A stretch of 64,000 nt of DNA from Methanoregula sp. (GTDB lineage Archaea; Halobacteriota; Methanomicrobia; Methanomicrobiales; Methanospirillaceae): positions 1 through 64,000 of the forward strand of contig JAJRCF010000007.1 in the NCBI GenBank assembly GCA_028679075.1, read 5' to 3'. The position numbers and the translations under genes were made by a program. Shown in pieces: positions 1 through 7,238 of the stretch; the stretch's first letter is position 1; each line of letters starts with the position of its first letter. The notes beneath the pieces were generated by a model. That model was not told the origin of the DNA, ran no database searches, and was given only the letters and a program-made list of their open reading frames with translations.

Positions 1-1167
1 CCCGATATCCAGTACTGCGTTCATCTTCACGTTCTTCGTAAGCCCCCGCTGGTGCAGGGACGGCTGGAAGGCATAGAGCTCGAGGTTTGCACTCCCGGCA
101 ACGGCATCGATCACTTCCTGCAGGTTGAAGAGGGGGGTTTCTGCTTCCTGTGCATGGTTTCCGGTCAGGGCATACACACCGTCCTCGATGAAGATCACCC
201 GTGTCAGGATCCCCTGGGCAGCACAGGCAATGGCAAACGAGACTGCCCCGAATGCCCGTTCAGTCCCATAGGGAGTACCGGTCACGAGAATGGTAACCGG
301 GGGGGAGCGACCGGTATCCTGCAATGGGAACGATGACGACTGCCCCTCCTTCTTCATCTGGATGGATGCCACATTTTCTCCAAGAATGATGTGGTTCTTC
401 CCGAACCGGTCGATCATCTCGTTCAGGTTCCGGATCCGGAACGGCCTGATGGTACAGGCCGATACTACCTGTCCCTGCCCGTCGTCCCAGGTACTGTATC
501 CCCGTGCAGTAGCACACCGTGAGCAGACAAGCATCTGGCAGGAAAGCCCGCGTTTTGTGGCCTTTTCGCAGATCTCTTCGAGCCCCTCCCCGATGTTTTC
601 AAACTCCGTTGGGTTCTGGCTGATGTGACCGCAATGAACACCGTCAAGGTAGGCATACAGTTCCACAGATGCATGTGTCTCAAGGGCGGCCGTGAGGCAT
701 TTCACCAAAGCGAGCGCCGACCGGTGCATATACGGCGATTCGAGCTGGAGGTACCCGATGGTGCTCGGGACCGGCTGCTCGTGCTGCCGTGCGATCTTTG
801 CCACATCGTTCCAGAACGACTGCTGGCCGCTGATGCCGAGACGGTTATGGTCGATCACCTGGTCCGGGTACTTCATCTTCAGGCCTTCGATGGAGATCCC
901 CCGGAGGGCCAGTTCCTGACGGTCGCAGATGATCTGAACGGATGGCAGCGCAAGCATGATCTCCCAGATCCTGGCGGTCCCGGGCTCATGGAGGCTGTAG
1001 AGTGCGTCCCCGGTCAGGAGGAAGGTAAAGACACCCCCGTGGGGCTTGGTGTGATGGAGGAGGTTCTCGGGATTGAGTTTGACAAAGTAAAATTTTAAAC
1101 ACTCTTCAACCCATGAAAGGCGCTCCTGCGATACGGGCCCGCCGAGGAGAAAAAAATGGGGATTCAT
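1..1167 (-). CDS. Three-domain DsrE-like sulfur-relay protein (3' end outside window)
   Basis: An open frame on the minus strand starts at ATG 1167, behind GGAGAAA, and runs without a stop to base 1, giving 389 residues. It aligns along its whole length with the 415-residue paralog at 59818-61065, so only about 26 residues are missing beyond the window. Three alpha/beta segments can be seen: an N-terminal one (about 1-140), a middle DsrE/TusD-like one with the motif CSRCATARGYSTWDD (about 180-290), and a C-terminal DsrE-like one (about 300-389). DsrE-fold proteins carry persulfide sulfur on cysteines. A TusA-like gene and a split YedE permease lie upstream on the same strand, which supports a sulfur uptake and relay operon. 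The overall function is inferred; the fold assignment is moderately secure. Confidence 0.75.
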   Translation of the reverse strand, partial: MNPHFFLLGGPVSQERLSWVEECLKFYFVKLNPENLLHHTKPHGGVFTFLLTGDALYSLHEPGTARIWEIMLALPSVQIICDRQELALRGISIEGLKMKYPDQVIDHNRLGISGQQSFWNDVAKIARQHEQPVPSTIGYLQLESPYMHRSALALVKCLTAALETHASVELYAYLDGVHCGHISQNPTEFENIGEGLEEICEKATKRGLSCQMLVCSRCATARGYSTWDDGQGQVVSACTIRPFRIRNLNEMIDRFGKNHIILGENVASIQMKKEGQSSSFPLQDTGRSPPVTILVTGTPYGTERAFGAVSFAIACAAQGILTRVIFIEDGVYALTGNHAQEAETPLFNLQEVIDAVAGSANLELYAFQPSLHQRGLTKNVKMNAVLDIG

Positions 1168-1231
1168 GTCGTGTTTCTCCCTTAAGGGTACACCGACATG
1201 ATTCATTAGGGTTTTGTTCTTTCCTTAACGG

Positions 1232-1459
1232 TTATTTCTTCGTGAGCCGGATCTCCCACAGGCCCGGGGCGGTCTTTTTTGCATCACAGGCCATGCCGTT
1301 GTCCTCTGCGAACTTCGGGATGGTCGTGGTTGCTGCCGGGGGGTGATCGCAGGAGACGACCAGCATATCCCCGGAACCCAGTGCTGACGATGCCTTCTGC
1401 ACTGCAAGGAGACAGTACGGGCAGACTTTTCCGGTTATGTCAAGTTTTTTCGTTACCAT
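1232..1459 (-). CDS. TusA/SirA-like sulfur carrier protein with CPYC motif
   Basis: A 75-residue protein of TusA size. The start at 1459 is preferred over an in-frame ATG at 1483 because GGTGA lies 8 bases before it and the paralog at 61093-61320 then has the same length. The N-terminus reads LDITGKVCPYC, where classical TusA has CPxP: the first cysteine is the expected persulfide carrier, and a second cysteine three residues on makes a CxxC-like site. A later SCDHPPA segment contains another cysteine. TusA proteins accept sulfur from desulfurases or rhodaneses and pass it to DsrE-type proteins. It sits between the split YedE permease and the DsrE-like gene, so co-transcription is likely. Confidence 0.85.
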   Translation of the reverse strand: MVTKKLDITGKVCPYCLLAVQKASSALGSGDMLVVSCDHPPAATTTIPKFAEDNGMACDAKKTAPGLWEIRLTKK

Positions 1460-1475
1460 GTTGTTCACCATTCCG

Positions 1476-1997
1476 TTACGCAAGCCCCACGGCTTTCAGG
1501 AGTGTTACACCGAATCCGGCTATCCATGCCGTATAGGCGACTGCTCCGATGCACATGCCGATGACAAAGACAAGTGACTTGATGTTCCCTTCCGAGGTCA
1601 TGACAACCTGCCGGAGCGGGCAGCCACCGAGCAGGACGCCAATAAGCCCGACAGCAATCCCGCCAATAATCGCAAGGACAATGTAGGCAGTAACGGTCAA
1701 ACTTGCCGGCGCACCGGGCACGGGCATGAGTCCCTTGTGGAGGAGCCAGAAGAAGTTTTCAAACGCTGCCGGGGTGACAAGCGAGAGGACAAGGAAGCCG
1801 ATGAATGCCCCGATAATGAGGGCGATATACCCGTACAGGAGCCGGGTGTGTTTGAACATGAAGAAGTCCCGGAACCCGCCGATGGAGCAGAACCCGGACC
1901 GCTGCCCGAGCCAGCCGATGAGGAGGCCGAGGAAGAGGGTAACGACAGGGACGGCGATAACAGCAACGTCCTTTGAGAGCCAGCCTGCTGCTGCCAT
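1476..1997 (-). CDS. YeeE/YedE-family sulfur permease, C-terminal-half-like subunit
   Basis: A 173-residue membrane protein with about five hydrophobic helices. It carries the YeeE/YedE signatures RSGFCSIGGFRDFF (near residue 35) and LLGGCPLRQ (near 120), whose cysteines are the conserved positions that move sulfur species such as thiosulfate in this family. A GAGGGGTAATC ribosome site precedes ATG 1997. Only 2 bases separate it from the sister gene upstream. Together the two genes make one full-length YedE, so this is a split permease. The stop lies just upstream of the tusA-like gene. The substrate (thiosulfate, persulfide or a selenium species) cannot be read from the sequence. Confidence 0.85.
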   Translation of the reverse strand: MAAAGWLSKDVAVIAVPVVTLFLGLLIGWLGQRSGFCSIGGFRDFFMFKHTRLLYGYIALIIGAFIGFLVLSLVTPAAFENFFWLLHKGLMPVPGAPASLTVTAYIVLAIIGGIAVGLIGVLLGGCPLRQVVMTSEGNIKSLVFVIGMCIGAVAYTAWIAGFGVTLLKAVGLA

Positions 1998-1999
1998 GA

Positions 2000-2533
2000 T
2001 TACCCCTCACGCTCCGCCATCGATGTGGCAATTTTTATCCCGACAAGGACGCCGACGATGATCGCGATGACGCCGATGAGTGCCACCACGTCACCGTACC
2101 CGATCCGGAGGCCCATGCGGTACGGGCAGCCGCCCATGAAGAGGGCAAAGATCATGAAGAAGATACCGCCCAGCAGGTACCAGATGTATGAGACAGCACT
2201 GCCTGCTTTTGTCCGGAACTCCTGGTAATACCGTGCTGACACGAATGCCCCGATAAGGACCCCGATCACGGTCATGACCGGCGGGATCGCGTTCTGGGAG
2301 ATCGCCGCAACGGCGAGTTTTGTCCCGGCAATATCGTTTACCGCAACGTTCACAACATCGCGGGTGTGGCAGGCGACACAGAAGCCGTAGGCTTCCGGTC
2401 CACCGGCACTGATCAGCAGTACCTGCACGAGCGCAGCAAGGATACCGATGGCGAGCCCGACATAGAGCGGGTTCCGTGCCAAGGTATCCAGGCACGAAAT
2501 TTTCTCTTCTGATTTTGCCTTGGTTTCGGCCAT
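2000..2533 (-). CDS. YeeE/YedE-family sulfur permease, N-terminal-half-like subunit
   Basis: A 177-residue membrane protein with about five hydrophobic segments and the family motifs AYGFCVACHTRDVV (near residue 50) and FMGGCPYRMG (near 133). The CVACH segment adds an extra cysteine and a histidine compared with the sister subunit. There is no Shine-Dalgarno site before ATG 2533, but an archaeal TATA-like element lies about 27 bases upstream, so the transcript is probably leaderless. It is the first gene of a minus-strand operon: yedE half 1, yedE half 2, tusA-like, dsrE-like. Confidence 0.85.
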   Translation of the reverse strand: MAETKAKSEEKISCLDTLARNPLYVGLAIGILAALVQVLLISAGGPEAYGFCVACHTRDVVNVAVNDIAGTKLAVAAISQNAIPPVMTVIGVLIGAFVSARYYQEFRTKAGSAVSYIWYLLGGIFFMIFALFMGGCPYRMGLRIGYGDVVALIGVIAIIVGVLVGIKIATSMAEREG

Positions 2534-2553
2534 AGTAACTAATTCTGAACGAT

Positions 2554-2564
2554 GATAAATAAAC
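2554..2564 (-). promoter_or_regulatory. TATA-like element of the yedE-tusA-dsrE operon
   Basis: Read on the minus strand this is TTTATTTATC, an archaeal TATA-like box centred about 27 bases before ATG 2533. That spacing predicts initiation at or next to the start codon and fits the absence of a ribosome binding site. Confidence 0.5.
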
Positions 2565-2736
2565 CTAGTGAAATTATCCGGGAGGTTAACGATAAAAAAT
2601 TAATATCAGGTATGATTGATTTGACTACATCTAACTCCGGCGCAGGACCACATTATCGCGGAGACTGGGTATCAGGGAAAAACAGAAATCCCGCAGACGA
2701 TGGCGAATAACAGGAAAAACAGGTTGTATTGGGGAA

Positions 2737-3312
2737 TTATGACGTATTGTTCTCTTCCATCTTCTCGCGGACTTCATCGATGTGCATGACTGCATCGAAG
2801 GCCGGGCCGGTGAGGCAATAGCCCTGCTTATCAAGGGCATAGACCGGGAACTTCATCAGTTCTTCCGGGACCGGCTGGGCAGTGAGCTTCTTGAAGTTGA
2901 GCAGGTCGCGGATGTTCAGGCCGATCTTGTCGCAGATCTCTTTGAGTTCCTTTATCCAGCGCTTCAGGTCCCGGACATCGGCACCATCCCACTTGAAGAC
3001 CTGGTAGATCTTCATGTAGGCATCCCGTTCGAGAATGATATGGGTAGAGGTCTTGTCCGATTTCAAGTAGAATTCAAGGAATGCGCGGGAATCCTTGATT
3101 GTCTGGGCGTTCTCGTAGGCAACGGCCCGGCACTCCTTGATGAGGGTCGTCTTTTCCTCGGGCGATAACTGGCTTTTTTCCAGTTTCCCGATCGCCTGGG
3201 AGAGTTCCTTCAGGTCAGCTTCGGTATTTTTCAGCTCGGTGATGATGTCCTCGAACTTCGTGTTGAGCTCCACCCCGAAGAAGGCCTCCATGTATTCGGA
3301 CTTCTGAGTCAT
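2737..3312 (-). CDS. Conserved-looking hypothetical protein with helical N-terminal half
   Basis: A 191-residue soluble protein I do not recognise. Residues 15-85 are charged and helical (likely coiled coil). The rest is mixed, with an NIRDLLNFKKL segment and a single C-terminal cysteine in KQGYCLTGP (near residue 168). No signal peptide or membrane segment is visible. A TATA-like ATTATACAAT on the minus strand lies about 27 bases before ATG 3312 and there is no ribosome site, so the transcript may be leaderless. It is divergent from the siroheme protein at 3396, with 83 bases between them, and lies beside the sulfur permease operon. A role with the siroheme protein is possible but is only inferred from position. 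Confidence 0.7.
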   Translation of the reverse strand: MTQKSEYMEAFFGVELNTKFEDIITELKNTEADLKELSQAIGKLEKSQLSPEEKTTLIKECRAVAYENAQTIKDSRAFLEFYLKSDKTSTHIILERDAYMKIYQVFKWDGADVRDLKRWIKELKEICDKIGLNIRDLLNFKKLTAQPVPEELMKFPVYALDKQGYCLTGPAFDAVMHIDEVREKMEENNTS

Positions 3313-3395
3313 ATGTACAGTATTGGTAAACTGATTGTATAATCGTTAGTACATTGACAACATCTATCCGTTAACGACCCCCATAGATCGATGCT

Positions 3396-4271
3396 ATGTC
3401 ACGTCCGCCAAGACAGATCAACCAGGACCTCTTCACCCGTGGCGGGATCATCACCGAGATCGACCCGGACTTCTGTATCGTCCGGCTCCGCATGCCGGCC
3501 GGTATGATGACTCCTGCCCAGATGAAAGGGATCGGGGAGATTGCCGAACGTCACGGGGTTGAGACACTCCACCTCACAACCCGCCAGACCGTAGAGCTCC
3601 CGCATGTGGATCCCTCGAAGCTTGACGGGCTTCTCGATGATCTTGCAGCGAACGGTACCCCGCTCGGCGCCGAACGCGAGGAAGTCGTGAACGTGACTGC
3701 CTGCCTCGGGACCCGGCACTGCAAGTTCGGGATCATCGACTCGGTGGGCCTTGCAGAGAAGATCGACAAGAAGTTCTTTGGCAAGGAACTGCCGGTGAAG
3801 GTCCGGATCGCCATCTCCTCCTGCCCGAACGGCTGCGAGAGCGAGCGGCTCAACGAGATCGGGATCACCGGCATCCAGCGGCCGATCCGCGACCCCGGGC
3901 TCTGCACCGGCTGCGGCACCTGCACCCACTATTGCCGGGAGAAGGCGATCGAGGTACAGGACGGGCTTGTCGTTGTCGAGGCGAACAAATGTATGGAGTG
4001 CGGGTTCTGCATCAAACCCTGCCCGTTCCATATCATCCGGGGTACCGATCCCGAATACCGTATCACCATAGGAGGCCACCGGGGCAGGCACCCCAAGATC
4101 GGACGGCACTTTATCGATGTGAAGTCGCAGGAAGATGTCATCAGGGTTATTGACAAGGTCATCTACTGGATCTACCGGCAGGCCTCATCCGGCCTGCTCC
4201 TCCCGGAGCAGCTGGATGAACTCGATTTCGACGAGTTCAAGAAATCCATCGTCAAGATGATCGAGGGATGA
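3396..4271 (+). CDS. Small dissimilatory-sulfite-reductase-like protein (siroheme + 4Fe-4S, ferredoxin domain)
   Basis: A 291-residue protein. Residues 15-75 resemble the ferredoxin-like half of nitrite/sulfite reductases. The siroheme-4Fe-4S ligand motifs follow: CLGTRHC (near residue 104) and SSCPNGCESE (near 142), i.e. Cx5C and Cx3C. A two-cluster ferredoxin insert then has CTGCGTCTHYC and CMECGFCIKPCP (residues about 170-210). This is the architecture of the small Dsr-like proteins (Dsr-LP/Fsr relatives) common in methanogens, which reduce sulfite or serve siroheme chemistry. It is half the size of F420-dependent sulfite reductase and lacks the F420H2 oxidase domain, so its electron donor must be separate. 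Its true substrate is unproven; the neighbouring sulfur permease operon supports a sulfur role. Confidence 0.9.
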   Translation: MSRPPRQINQDLFTRGGIITEIDPDFCIVRLRMPAGMMTPAQMKGIGEIAERHGVETLHLTTRQTVELPHVDPSKLDGLLDDLAANGTPLGAEREEVVNVTACLGTRHCKFGIIDSVGLAEKIDKKFFGKELPVKVRIAISSCPNGCESERLNEIGITGIQRPIRDPGLCTGCGTCTHYCREKAIEVQDGLVVVEANKCMECGFCIKPCPFHIIRGTDPEYRITIGGHRGRHPKIGRHFIDVKSQEDVIRVIDKVIYWIYRQASSGLLLPEQLDELDFDEFKKSIVKMIEG

Positions 4272-4286
4272 GCGGCTGACTACCCG

Positions 4287-4300
4287 TTCTTTTTCTTTTC
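4287..4300 (+). terminator. T-rich terminator after the siroheme protein gene
   Basis: A pyrimidine tract with two runs of T begins 16 bases after the stop codon at 4271. T-rich tracts of this kind are the usual archaeal termination signal. Confidence 0.5.
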
Positions 4301-4374
4301 AAAGACAGCACCGGATCTGTTCCGGTTATTCTGACACCGCTTTCCGGGATCATCGGCCGCTTTGATCACATGCG

Positions 4375-4392
4375 GGGGTCGGGCGGTGTACT
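4375..4392 (+). repeat. Core repeat GGGGGTCGGGCGGTGTAC, copy 1
   Basis: Exact 18-base copy of a motif also found at 4526-4543 (inverted), 4625-4642 and 52867-52884 (inverted). The flanks of this copy do not match those of the longer copies. Confidence 0.85.
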
Positions 4393-4525
4393 ACTTTTTG
4401 GAACAGCCGCGGCCCTCACACAACACTTGCCTCTCTCCATCCAGGGTTCTCTGACGTGATTTGACGTACTGTATGGTGACAAAGGACGGCCGGCTCATGC
4501 GGCCGGAACGGACCGAATGCAGGAA

Positions 4526-4543
4526 GTACACCGCCCGACCCCC
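4526..4543 (-). repeat. Core repeat GGGGGTCGGGCGGTGTAC, copy 2 (inverted)
   Basis: Exact inverted 18-base copy. Paired with the copy at 4625 it could form a long stem with an 81-base loop. Confidence 0.85.
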
Positions 4544-4624
4544 ACAAGCCCCCTCTCATTTCCGCGCCGGATTAGTGCAGTTTTACGGGATAAATGACGG
4601 GATTGTCCTGGCTCCATGGGTGAC

Positions 4625-4692
4625 GGGGGTCGGGCGGTGTACAAACAGGGAAGTGAGGATTGTTATCTCAAAAATGGTTTTCTCCAGAGCAC
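4625..4692 (+). repeat. Long dispersed repeat, copy A (about 68 bp)
   Basis: It begins with the 18-base core and runs to CTCCAGAGCAC. It matches the inverse of 52816-52884 at most positions, including an uninterrupted match over the last 30 or so bases, while unrelated DNA flanks both copies. Both copies could encode the peptide VISKMVFSRA, but there is no credible gene around it. Confidence 0.85.
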
Positions 4693-4781
4693 AAAATACC
4701 GTTCGGATTCCTGCAGGGTTTATTTCACGGGCTGCATTTCGGCACAACCCTTATGCCTTCATCAGTCCCATTGCCGCGTAA

Positions 4782-4797
4782 GGCACCCCAGGGTGCC
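4782..4797 (+). promoter_or_regulatory. Leader hairpin before the first KTSC gene
   Basis: Perfect inverted repeat GGCACCC-CA-GGGTGCC, which abuts the ribosome site GGAGA (4799-4803) of the gene at 4811. A TATA-like CCTTATG about 30 bases upstream places the RNA 5' end near the base of the hairpin. The second KTSC gene has the same layout with different stem bases. Confidence 0.7.
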
Positions 4798-4810
4798 CGG
4801 GAGAACAAAC

Positions 4811-5029
4811 ATGAACATGGTCTGGGACAGGAAGGTATCCAACGGGATCCGCGAACTGGGATACGATGTCAAAACGCAAACAATGGCAGTTGTATTCCCC
4901 GGGGGAATCAGGAAGTACCATGCTCCGGTACCCTACCCGCTCTATGCCTCGATCTTCCACGCAACGTTCCCCGAGCGGCTCTACAAAGAGGTCGTTGAGG
5001 GGCAGATCCCCACAGTAACGGGAACCTGA
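4811..5029 (+). CDS. KTSC-domain small protein, copy 1
   Basis: A 72-residue protein spanning a KTSC-type domain: MVWDRKVSNGIRELGYD, a central beta-rich stretch, then the YHAPVPYPLYASIF segment (equivalent to Y-x-x-VP-x-x-xY-x-x-F) and a short helix. KTSC domains are small and occur alone or fused to nucleic-acid-acting proteins; no biochemical role is established to my knowledge. The start at 4811 is set by GGAGA 7 bases upstream and by the identical MNMVW start of the paralog at 5231. The two are about 45% identical. Confidence 0.8.
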   Translation: MNMVWDRKVSNGIRELGYDVKTQTMAVVFPGGIRKYHAPVPYPLYASIFHATFPERLYKEVVEGQIPTVTGT

Positions 5030-5200
5030 AATACGTGCATGCAGGTGCCGGGACAACGATAGACTCTTCTTGTTACGTTTCGTGCCGATTCTCTCATTCA
5101 GATATAAGTTCAGGGACTTTACGAAAAACATGAACGCATCCATACCCGCCGAGCGGGATCCGGCAAATCCTTATCCCCTGTTCGGGCCAAATTTACGGTA

Positions 5201-5219
5201 AGGCACTCCCGCAGTGCCT
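5201..5219 (+). promoter_or_regulatory. Leader hairpin before the second KTSC gene
   Basis: Perfect inverted repeat AGGCACT-CCCGC-AGTGCCT directly before GGAGA (5220-5224). Relative to the first KTSC leader, the C-G closing pair has changed to T-A on both arms, i.e. a compensatory change. Confidence 0.7.
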
Positions 5220-5230
5220 GGAGAAATACC

Positions 5231-5443
5231 TTGAACATGGTCTGGAACAACCGCGTATCCCATCTGATCCAGAAGATAGGGTACGACATCAGCACAGGCA
5301 CGATGGTGATCATCTTTACCGACAAAACCGCCAGATACTACCGCCCGGTATCCTATTCGCTCTATACCGGCTTCGCCCACGCAACCTTTCCGGAGCGGTT
5401 CTATCATCATGTGATTGAGGGTAAAATTCCTCTCGTTAATTAA
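5231..5443 (+). CDS. KTSC-domain small protein, copy 2
   Basis: A 70-residue paralog of the gene at 4811. TTG at 5231 aligns with the ATG of copy 1, keeps MNMVWNNRVSHLIQKIGYD in register and lies 6 bases after GGAGA; ATG 5237 is a possible alternative. The core reads YYRPVSYSLYTGFAHATFPERFY. A less efficient start codon combined with a leader hairpin suggests tight translational control. The function is unknown. Confidence 0.78.
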   Translation: MNMVWNNRVSHLIQKIGYDISTGTMVIIFTDKTARYYRPVSYSLYTGFAHATFPERFYHHVIEGKIPLVN

Positions 5444-5626
5444 CCATACCTGAACAAACGGGATACCAGGGGGCCGGGTGAACCCCGGGCCCCACCAACG
5501 ATCCGGCTTCTTTTTATTACAACGGTTATCGTTTCGGATTGCTTATAGTATCATCCGGATGACCGGCATTACCCTGCAATAATAAAAATCCGTGATTAAA
5601 AAAAAGATTATGAACCTGTCAGTTCT

Positions 5627-5893
5627 TCAGTAGCTGATCGTCCGCATTGCCGTAAGGGTGTCGACTTCCATCTTACGGTAATAGGACTTGGGGTGGCCGC
5701 AGGAGGGGCACTTCCAGTCAGCAGGGAGGGCCGAGAAGGGGGTGCCGGCCTTGATTGGCTGGGCTGCCATGACCTTACCCTCGTACAGTTCCATCCGGTC
5801 CGTGTTGACCAGGATCGTGTTGTTGAATGCCTTGGTCTCTCCGACTGCCGGGTCATAGATATGACCGCACATCATGCACACATACTTGTCCAT
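5627..5893 (-). CDS. Enlarged rubredoxin-like protein
   Basis: An 88-residue protein with both rubredoxin iron knuckles: YVCMMCGHIYDPAVGE (residues 4-19) and WKCPSCGHPKSYYRK (about 59-73). Rubredoxins are usually 50-55 residues. Here about 20 extra residues (FNNTILVNTDRMELYEGKV) lie between the knuckles, with a further tail after the second. The four cysteines should bind one Fe for one-electron transfer in the cytoplasm. It stands alone between the KTSC genes and the desulfurase, and a T-rich stretch lies nearby. Partner enzymes cannot be read from the context. Confidence 0.88.
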   Translation of the reverse strand: MDKYVCMMCGHIYDPAVGETKAFNNTILVNTDRMELYEGKVMAAQPIKAGTPFSALPADWKCPSCGHPKSYYRKMEVDTLTAMRTISY

Positions 5894-6074
5894 CGTGATA
5901 ACCTCTGTATGTCCTGATTTCAGGTATATACTCTATTATCATTCACCCCTTATTAGCGTATTGAATTTAATGGCCGGTTTATATATCCGGCCCCGGCCCT
6001 CAACAACACGGTTATAATAATTCCCGTCGAATGAGGAGAAAAAGCAAAGAGGCTCCATTGTTAACACTACAATA

Positions 6075-7238
6075 ATGGATGCACACCCGGGCGATCCCCC
6101 GCTCATCTACCTCAACAATGCGGCAACCACGTGGCCGAAACCCCAGGGCGTACTTGACGCGGTGACCCGGTCCCTGCAAACCCCGTTTTTCGAACACGGG
6201 CGGTCAACCGCCGGAAGCGCAATGGATTACCCCTCCGAAACCCGGGCAGCACTTGCCGGTCTTTTCCATGCAGAGCAGCCGGACCATTTCATCTTCACAA
6301 GGAGCGCCACAGAATCCTTAAACCTGCTCATCCACGGGTTTGTGAAAAAACAGGGTGCACCCTTCCACGCGATCACTACGGAGCTGGAGCACAACTCGGT
6401 GCTCCGTCCCCTGCATACCCTTACTGGTGAAGGGAGACTCTCGCTCTCCATGGTTCCATTCCAGGAAAGCTACGTCACACTCCAGGATATCAAAAAGGCC
6501 CTTCAGCCGGAGACCCGGCTCGTCGTGATGACACACGGGAGCAATGTGCTCGGCTCGCTGCAGAACATACGGCCGGTTGCGGAATACTGTGCAGAAAACA
6601 ACATCTTCCTCATCGTTGACGGGGCCCAGACGGCCGGCCAGGTCCCCATCAACTTAGAGGCAGTACCTCTTGGGGCGTTTGTCTTCACCGGGCATAAGGC
6701 ACTCTTCGGGATTCCCGGCATTGGCGGGTTTTATCTCGATGACCCGGACGCGATCGTCCCGGTGCAGCAGGGTGGTACTGGCACAGACTCGCGATCGCTT
6801 GCCCACCCGCAGGAGATGCCGCAGAAGTTTGAGGCTGGCACCCCGAACTATCCCGGGATCGCCTCGCTCCTTGCCGGGATCCGGTTCATTGAACATGAGG
6901 GCCAGGACAGGGTCACCCGGAAGGGCAGGGACCTTGCCGCCCTTTTCATCAGCGAGATCACCAGAGACAAAAATATTATTCTCTATACACCTGCTCCCGA
7001 TCTCCCGGTCGTCTCCTTCAATATTCAGGGCCTTGACAACGATGAGGCCGGCTACATCCTCGCAAAGGCCTACAACATCATCACCCGGACCGGTCTCCAC
7101 TGCGCCCCCCTCGTCCATGACCGGATCGATAGTGGGAAGGGATGCATCCGGGTCAGCTTCTCCTGCCTCAATACGCCTGAAGAGTGCCGGTCGGCAGCCA
7201 TGGCTGTGAGGGAGGTGGCAGAGGGTGCGGATCGTTAA
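6075..7238 (+). CDS. Cysteine desulfurase family protein (aminotransferase class V)
   Basis: A 387-residue PLP enzyme. The N-terminal IYLNNAATTWPKP motif, the SATESLNLLIHGF segment, DGAQTAGQVP (about residues 183-192) and the PLP-lysine motif FTGHKALFGIPGIGG (about 200-214) are all present. The C-terminal LHCAPLVH contains the expected active-site cysteine. It fits the cysteine desulfurase-like family that takes sulfur from cysteine for Fe-S or thiolation chemistry. No start codon exists in frame upstream of ATG 6075. TTATAATAA at about 6012 may be the TATA box, giving a leader of some 35-40 bases. The stop overlaps the next gene by 14 bases. Confidence 0.9.
   Translation: MDAHPGDPPLIYLNNAATTWPKPQGVLDAVTRSLQTPFFEHGRSTAGSAMDYPSETRAALAGLFHAEQPDHFIFTRSATESLNLLIHGFVKKQGAPFHAITTELEHNSVLRPLHTLTGEGRLSLSMVPFQESYVTLQDIKKALQPETRLVVMTHGSNVLGSLQNIRPVAEYCAENNIFLIVDGAQTAGQVPINLEAVPLGAFVFTGHKALFGIPGIGGFYLDDPDAIVPVQQGGTGTDSRSLAHPQEMPQKFEAGTPNYPGIASLLAGIRFIEHEGQDRVTRKGRDLAALFISEITRDKNIILYTPAPDLPVVSFNIQGLDNDEAGYILAKAYNIITRTGLHCAPLVHDRIDSGKGCIRVSFSCLNTPEECRSAAMAVREVAEGADR

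Larger units (their letters stand above)
4272..4810. other. Gene-free stretch holding repeat cores and a leader hairpin
   Basis: No convincing protein gene is seen in these 539 bases. The stretch holds three copies of an 18-base core repeat (4375, 4526 inverted, 4625), one long repeat copy (4625-4692), and the promoter and leader hairpin of the KTSC gene at 4811. Open frames across it read like noncoding DNA. Confidence 0.6.

Noticed and set aside
4461-4781. A 106-residue plus-strand frame containing VISKMVFSRA, also found on the minus strand near 52820
   Set aside because: The shared peptide follows from a conserved DNA repeat. The rest of both frames is unrelated and there is no ribosome site, so it is treated as a repeat and not a gene.
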